A stretch of DNA of 36,502 nt from Chloroflexota bacterium (GTDB taxonomy: Bacteria > Chloroflexota > Dehalococcoidia > Lucifugimonadales > Lucifugimonadaceae), in NCBI GenBank assembly GCA_018649665.1, contig JABIHL010000036.1, positions 1-36,502 of the forward strand, given 5' to 3'. Below, one piece after another: positions 32,444 to 36,502 of the stretch. Position 1 is the first letter of the stretch, and every line of letters starts with the position of its first letter. The notes under the pieces were generated by a model. It did no database searches and was not told the origin of the DNA. It was given only the letters and a program-made list of their open reading frames with translations. Made by a program: the position numbers and the translations under genes.

Positions 32444-33367
32444 CTAACGGAACGGGTTGGGTGAGGCGGCGATTCGACTGATGCCGTCGGCGACGCTCGG
32501 GACAGATTTCCACCAAATACTTTCGAGCAGGGCGATGCTGAGCGAGGTGTCGCGTGGTCGATCTGCTTTAAGTCCAACATCGTCGACGGTGATCGGTTTG
32601 AGTAGCGACATGTCGCAGTCGTAGATTTCCATCACGATTTTAGCGAAATCGTATTTCGATATTCTGTCGCTTGAACCGAGGTGGAGCAGTCCGGTGATGT
32701 TGTTCGTTATTGCAGCATCAAGTGCGTCTGCGAAGTCATCGACGCTAATAGGCGAGAAGTAAGAATCTGTGAAGCCGGGGACTTCCTTTCCAGCTTGAGC
32801 TCGTACCAATCCCCATTCGAGGAGCGACCGGGTGCCAGCGGGGCTGTATCCGTAGAAGTAGCTTCGGATGATTAGTGCGTTAGGGTCGACGCCTGTCACC
32901 AGTTTTTCAGTTCGCACTTTTCCTGAGGCGTAGGAATTTAACGGTTTTGGTGGATCGAACTCGGCATATTTTGAGCTATTTCCATCGAACACGCTATCGG
33001 TCGATGTGAACACGAATTTAGCGCTGAGTTCTTTGGCTTTCTCGGCTAGAAATTCTGTTGCAGTTTCGTTGATTGCTTTGGCGGCATCTGGGTTTTGCTC
33101 GCACCACTCGACGTTCGTGGCGGCGGCGCAATGAACGATCAAGTCTGGCTGGATTCGTTCTAGTGCCTGCGATACTGCCTGTTGGTCGGTGATGTCGTTT
33201 TTTTCGATTTCAGCACAGGCGATAGTGATTGGGTTCTTCGCATACCAGCCCGTCGTTTCGGTTTTAGGCGCGTAGTGTCGAACTAGGTTTGCACCCAGTA
33301 GTCCGCTCGCACCGGTAATCAGAACCTTGGCTGGTTCAGGCATCAGATTTGCACCAATAATTTTCAT
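32444..33367 (-). CDS. RmlD-like sugar-nucleotide reductase
   Basis: A 307-residue RmlD_sub_bind family SDR. RmlD reduces dTDP-4-keto-rhamnose to dTDP-rhamnose. It has TGASGLLG (18-25), HCAAATNVEWCE (79-90), STDSVFDG (122-129, with Ser where RmlD usually has Tyr in STDYVFDG), and the catalytic Tyr146 and Lys150 (YASGK). No RmlA, RmlB or RmlC is visible in the window, so the substrate may be another 4-keto sugar, perhaps one made by the dehydratase in this locus. The first eight residues may be non-coding: a second ATG at 33343 gives a start at MPEPAKVLITG. Neither has a Shine-Dalgarno. Confidence 0.83.
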   Translation of the reverse strand: MKIIGANLMPEPAKVLITGASGLLGANLVRHYAPKTETTGWYAKNPITIACAEIEKNDITDQQAVSQALERIQPDLIVHCAAATNVEWCEQNPDAAKAINETATEFLAEKAKELSAKFVFTSTDSVFDGNSSKYAEFDPPKPLNSYASGKVRTEKLVTGVDPNALIIRSYFYGYSPAGTRSLLEWGLVRAQAGKEVPGFTDSYFSPISVDDFADALDAAITNNITGLLHLGSSDRISKYDFAKIVMEIYDCDMSLLKPITVDDVGLKADRPRDTSLSIALLESIWWKSVPSVADGISRIAASPNPFR

Positions 33368-33588
33368 AAAATCGACTAGGTAACGGTACTTGGAATACTT
33401 CCGTCATGCGTAGTTGAATACGATGGATATTCTAATGAAGACCGTATTTATGCCGACATACGTTTGAAATTCACACTAGGGATGTGGCGACGATTGACTT
33501 AAACTGATCTTGGCAACCGACTACTTTTGGGAAATTCGACGTGCGCTCGATTCAGGTTGAACGATATTACTTTGGTTTGGAATTCTGA
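33368..33588. other. 221-bp divergent intergenic region, no gene seen
   Basis: This gap separates the divergent RmlD-like and epimerase genes. On the minus strand a weak promoter is possible, with -35 TCGGCA (33456-33451) and -10 TAGAAT (33434-33429) spaced 16 bp. On the plus strand TTGACT (33494-33499) looks like a -35 but has no -10 partner at the right distance. Confidence 0.25.
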
Positions 33589-34557
33589 TTGAAAATTCTG
33601 GTGACAGGGTGTGCTGGATTTATTGGTTCACGCGTTAGTACGCTGTTGATCGAACAGGGTCACGAGGTGCGTGGAATCGACAATCTGAGCGACGCTTACG
33701 ACGTGCGGATGAAGGACTGGCGCGTTGAAAACTTGCTCACGCCGAACTCTGTTGAGTGGGTGAATGGTGATATTACGGATAGGGATTCCGTTTCTAGTTT
33801 GATCGAAAATTTCAAGCCAGATGCTGTTATCAATCTTGCGGCCAGCGCTGGGGTTCGACAGTCGATAGATAATCCGTGGGTGTACTACGAGACCAATGTG
33901 ACTGGGACGTTGAATCTTCTCGAAGCATGCAAAGATGCTGGGGTTTCTCGGTTCCTGTTGGCTTCTACATCGAGCGTTTACGGCAAGAACAAGATGCCGT
34001 TCTCCGAAGACGCTGAGATCGATTCGCTTCTCTCGCCGTACGCCTCTTCAAAGAAGGCGGCTGAAGATTTGTGCCGACTGTATAACTACTTATTCGATAT
34101 TGATGTAACGGTGTTCAGGTTCTTTACGGTATACGGTCCTTCTGGTCGACCTGATATGAGCTTATTCAGATTTGTTCGATGGATTGTCGAGGGCGAGCCG
34201 TTGCAGTTGAACGGTGACGGCACACAACAACGAGATTTCACGCACGTGGACGATGTGGCGCGTGGTGTTGTTGCTGCAGTCAATCGATCGCCTGGGTACG
34301 AGACGATTAATCTGGGATCGGATAGTCCGGTTGAACTGAATGCAGTGATTGATGAGATCGAATCTTTGGTTGGCAAGACCGCGGACATCGAGCATCATCC
34401 ATTTCCTGCGACTGATGTGATGGCTACTTGGGCGAATATCAGTAGGGCGAGAGAATTGTTGGATTGGGAACCTCGGGTGGACTTGAAGCAGGGTGTGGCT
34501 TCTGTAGTCGATTGGTATATGGAAAACCGAGATTGGGCGAAAGAGATATCGCTGTAG
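33589..34557 (+). CDS. Sugar-nucleotide epimerase, UDP-glucuronate 4-epimerase-like
   Basis: A 322-residue extended SDR. It has TGCAGFIG (6-13), NLAASAGVRQSIDNP (82-96), ASTSSVYG (125-132), the catalytic Tyr151 and Lys155 (YASSK), and FFTVYGPSGRPDMSLFRF. The AGVRxSI-NP and FTVYGPxGRPDM motifs are typical of UDP-glucuronate and UDP-GlcNAc(A) 4-epimerases. The start is a TTG directly before KILVTGCAG; no upstream ATG is in frame. It lies 39 bp before two UDP-sugar 6-dehydrogenases that would make uronic acids, so it probably converts UDP-GlcA or UDP-GlcNAcA to the galacto form. A neutral UDP-sugar substrate is the alternative. Confidence 0.87.
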   Translation: MKILVTGCAGFIGSRVSTLLIEQGHEVRGIDNLSDAYDVRMKDWRVENLLTPNSVEWVNGDITDRDSVSSLIENFKPDAVINLAASAGVRQSIDNPWVYYETNVTGTLNLLEACKDAGVSRFLLASTSSVYGKNKMPFSEDAEIDSLLSPYASSKKAAEDLCRLYNYLFDIDVTVFRFFTVYGPSGRPDMSLFRFVRWIVEGEPLQLNGDGTQQRDFTHVDDVARGVVAAVNRSPGYETINLGSDSPVELNAVIDEIESLVGKTADIEHHPFPATDVMATWANISRARELLDWEPRVDLKQGVASVVDWYMENRDWAKEISL

Positions 34558-34582
34558 GGTTGTAGCTCGTTATTTCGATATT

Positions 34583-34589
34583 AGAAGGA
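34583..34589 (+). promoter_or_regulatory. Strong Shine-Dalgarno site before a GTG start
   Basis: AGAAGGA ends 7 nt before the GTG at 34597. It is one of the clearest ribosome binding sites in the window and decides the GTG start of the dehydrogenase gene. Confidence 0.7.
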
Positions 34590-34596
34590 CTTATTT

Positions 34597-35880
34597 GTGA
34601 ACTTTCCGAGTGATGTCACTGTGGTTGGATTGGGCTATGTTGGACTACCGCTCACGCTGGCATTTGCCGCGGAGATGCCAACCACGGGATTCGACAATGA
34701 TGAATCTCGCATAGTTCAGTTGAGGGCAGGTAACGACCGGAATCGCGAAGTCGAATCGTCGCTAATTACCGCATCCGATCTGGTTCTTACCTCGGACTAC
34801 AGTTGTGTAACCGAAGCAGAGTTCATTGTGGTAACCGTTCCCACGCCGGTAACGGAAGATAACCGTCCTGATTTGAGTTTGTTGGAGTCTGCCAGTTCCA
34901 TGATCGGCAGATGTCTTCGTGATCGCTCTCATGGTTCGTCGACGCCGATAATTGTGTTTGAATCGACCACCTATCCTGGATGTACTGAAGATTTTTGTGG
35001 ACCGATTATCGAACGTGAGTCACGTTTGAAATCAGGTGAAGGCTTCGTGCTTGGATACTCACCTGAGAGGACGAATTTCGGCGATGCAGAGCACACACTG
35101 GAAACAGTCGTGAAGGTCGTCTCTGGGCAGACTGCCGAGGGTGCAAAGGTCATTAGCGACGTATATTCCCGCATCGCCAAGGCTGGTGTTCATATGGCAC
35201 CGAATATTAAGACTGCCGAGGCGTCGAAAGTTATCGAAAATGTTCAGCGTGATTTGAATATTGCGCTGTTCAACGAGAGCGCTATGATTTTCGATCGAAT
35301 GGGTATCGATTCATCTGACGTTTTCGATGCAGCAGGTACTAAATGGAATTTTCATCGTTACCAGCCGGGTTTAGTCGGCGGGCACTGTATCCCTGTCGAC
35401 CCGTACTACCTGACCTACGCGGCAAAGCAAGTCGGGTACGACGCTAACGTTATTCTCGCCGGACGGAGCGTGAACGAAGGAATGGTGCCCGTCATAGGTG
35501 AGAAGATTCAGCAGTTGGTTACTGAAGCAGGGCAGTTGCCGGGTGAATCAGATGTATTGGTATTGGGGCAGACATTTAAAGGCGATGTAGCCGATTTTCG
35601 CAACAGCAAGGCGATTCATCTCAGTGATTCATTGGCTGGATCGTTTAAATCGGTTACGCGGTTTGATCCATACGGTGAATATAACGAAGCCAATAAAGAT
35701 CCGTTCGCAGGCGATGCTAGATTTGGAGCGGTCGTACTTGCTGTACCGCACTCGCAGTTCGTCGAATCGATCACTGCGGTTCGTGAGTTAGTAGCGTCCG
35801 GCGGAGTTATGGTCGATCTTACAGGCTCGATAAAATCGTCTCAGATGCTCGATTTCGATGGTCTTTTTTGGAAATTGTAG
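34597..35880 (+). CDS. Nucleotide-sugar 6-dehydrogenase, TviB/WbpO/WbpA-like
   Basis: A UDP-glucose/GDP-mannose dehydrogenase family enzyme of 427 residues, oxidising the C6 alcohol of a UDP-sugar to a carboxylate with two NAD+. Order: NAD-binding GLGYVGLPL (11-19), TVPTPV (80-85), ESTTYPG (122-128), central-domain Lys211 in ASKVIENVQRDLNIALFNE, catalytic Cys264 in GGHCIPVDPYYL (261-272), then the UDP-binding domain from about 318. The pattern AAGTKWNFH before the Cys is typical of TviB/WbpO-type UDP-GlcNAc or UDP-GalNAc dehydrogenases. It is complete, with an intact active site and a strong ribosome site before its GTG. It is followed 15 nt later by a second dehydrogenase of the Ugd type, so the pair probably makes two different uronic acids. 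Confidence 0.9.
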   Translation: MNFPSDVTVVGLGYVGLPLTLAFAAEMPTTGFDNDESRIVQLRAGNDRNREVESSLITASDLVLTSDYSCVTEAEFIVVTVPTPVTEDNRPDLSLLESASSMIGRCLRDRSHGSSTPIIVFESTTYPGCTEDFCGPIIERESRLKSGEGFVLGYSPERTNFGDAEHTLETVVKVVSGQTAEGAKVISDVYSRIAKAGVHMAPNIKTAEASKVIENVQRDLNIALFNESAMIFDRMGIDSSDVFDAAGTKWNFHRYQPGLVGGHCIPVDPYYLTYAAKQVGYDANVILAGRSVNEGMVPVIGEKIQQLVTEAGQLPGESDVLVLGQTFKGDVADFRNSKAIHLSDSLAGSFKSVTRFDPYGEYNEANKDPFAGDARFGAVVLAVPHSQFVESITAVRELVASGGVMVDLTGSIKSSQMLDFDGLFWKL

Positions 35881-35883
35881 ATT

Positions 35884-35888
35884 AAGGG
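35884..35888 (+). promoter_or_regulatory. Ribosome binding site before a TTG start
   Basis: AAGGG ends 7 nt before the TTG at 35896. It supports that codon as the start of the last gene; no ATG occurs in frame before the conserved Rossmann motif. Confidence 0.55.
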
Positions 35889-35895
35889 TTAGTCG

Positions 35896-36502
35896 TTGAC
35901 TGATATCGGTGTAATTGGTGGAGCGGGTTACGTTGGTCTTGTGACTGGTGTCGGGCTAGCTGCGCTCGGTCACAAAGTGATTTCGATGGATCTCGATCAG
36001 AAACGACTTGCGATGCTTCGTGCTGGCAAGTCGGCAGTGTACGAAGACGGATTAGAGCCGATTCTCGCGAAGTTGAATGAGATGGGTCAGATTTCGTTCA
36101 CTGACGATCAGAGTGAAACCGTTCGCAATTCCGATGTGTTATTTATAGCGGTGGGTACGCCTTCATTGTCGGATGGCGCCGCCGATTTGTCGGCGGTGAT
36201 TGCGGTCGCCGAGCATCTTCGTGATGAAATTTCGAAGTACACCGTGATTGTCGTGAAAAGCACGGTGCCTGTCGGAACACTGAATGTTGTTACTGACATC
36301 CTTTCTCAGAAACTCACCGAAGGAGAAGACTTCGACGTTGTATCGAATCCTGAGTTTTTGCGAGAGGGCAGTGGATTGATTGATTTCTTCGCGCCTTCTC
36401 GGATTATCATTGGGTCGAACTCCGAGCGTGCGAATGCAGTGCTTCGAGAGATTTATAACCCACTCTTGGATGGTACGACTGTCGTAGGCGTGCCGTGGAT
36501 AG
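35896..36502 (+). CDS. ugd: UDP-glucose 6-dehydrogenase family, partial (3' end outside window)
   Basis: The frame is open from TTG at 35896 to the window end, giving 202 residues of a protein normally about 430-450 long. It has GGAGYVGLVTG (8-18), AVGTPS (85-90), KSTVPVGT (121-128) and SNPEFLREG (150-158), which are the UDP-glucose dehydrogenase (Ugd) versions of the family motifs rather than the TviB/WbpO ones. The catalytic cysteine lies beyond the window. It follows the TviB-like gene by 15 nt, clearly the same operon. It would oxidise UDP-glucose to UDP-glucuronate, the presumed substrate of the epimerase at 33589-34557. Confidence 0.88.
   Translation, partial: MTDIGVIGGAGYVGLVTGVGLAALGHKVISMDLDQKRLAMLRAGKSAVYEDGLEPILAKLNEMGQISFTDDQSETVRNSDVLFIAVGTPSLSDGAADLSAVIAVAEHLRDEISKYTVIVVKSTVPVGTLNVVTDILSQKLTEGEDFDVVSNPEFLREGSGLIDFFAPSRIIIGSNSERANAVLREIYNPLLDGTTVVGVPWI

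Noticed and set aside
33494-33499. TTGACT as a plus-strand -35 for the uronate epimerase gene
   Set aside because: No acceptable -10 hexamer lies 16-19 bp downstream.

Overview
This is a bacterial chromosomal window of roughly even base composition (judged by eye) taken up almost entirely by a surface-glycan or glycoconjugate biosynthesis locus. It holds one tRNA gene and 31 protein genes, the last cut by the window end. The lineage cannot be fixed from the sequence. The tRNA carries an encoded CCA. Many genes start with TTG, Shine-Dalgarno sites are weak or absent for most genes, and the glycan genes look like those of environmental bacteria. A free-living aquatic bacterium, for example a marine Chloroflexota or Actinobacteriota lineage, would fit, but this is a guess.

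Layout. (1) Positions 1-143: a minus-strand tRNA-Gly(TCC) with a hairpin on each side. (2) Positions 303-23524: twenty minus-strand genes, many joined by 1-4 nt start/stop overlaps. Read in the direction of transcription they are: a PglC-like phosphoglycosyl transferase, a GT4 glycosyltransferase, a methyltransferase, two FkbM methyltransferases, an asparagine-synthase-like protein, GT4, an ABC flippase/exporter, an exostosin-like transferase, GT4, GT4, a methyltransferase, GT4, then a nonulosonic (sialic-type) acid module (NeuA, Gfo/Idh oxidoreductase, PtmA-like SDR, methyltransferase, unrecognised transferase, short NeuB), and a Wzy_C/O-antigen-ligase-type protein with TPRs. (3) Positions 23608-36502: genes on alternating strands for sugar-nucleotide supply. 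These are several SDR epimerases or reductases, a PglF/WbpM-type 4,6-dehydratase, a DegT aminotransferase, a KdsC-like phosphatase, a methyltransferase, a second Wzy_C/TPR protein, and two adjacent UDP-sugar 6-dehydrogenases.

How it may work together (inference): the dehydratase, aminotransferase, epimerases and dehydrogenases make amino- and uronic-acid sugar nucleotides. NeuB, NeuA and the associated oxidoreductases make a CMP-activated nonulosonic acid. The PglC-like enzyme loads the first sugar phosphate onto undecaprenyl phosphate, five GT4 and two less certain transferases extend it, and up to six methyltransferases and an amidotransferase-like protein decorate it. The ABC protein flips the lipid-linked glycan, and the two Wzy_C/TPR membrane proteins polymerise it or transfer it to an acceptor. 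No Wzx, Wzz or PglB/STT3 is visible, and no sialic-type 2-epimerase (NeuC/LegG).

The points most worth following are a NeuB that lacks its C-terminal SAF domain, the pgl-like gene set paired with two Wzy_C/TPR proteins and no PglB, an asparagine-synthase-like protein without the N-terminal cysteine, and a long nested hairpin in the leader of the second Wzy_C/TPR gene. No stretch above 300 bases lacks a gene. The largest gaps are 31355-31639, 28504-28743, 33368-33588, 11880-12076 and 121-302. I saw no CRISPR array, insertion sequence, integrase or phage gene.
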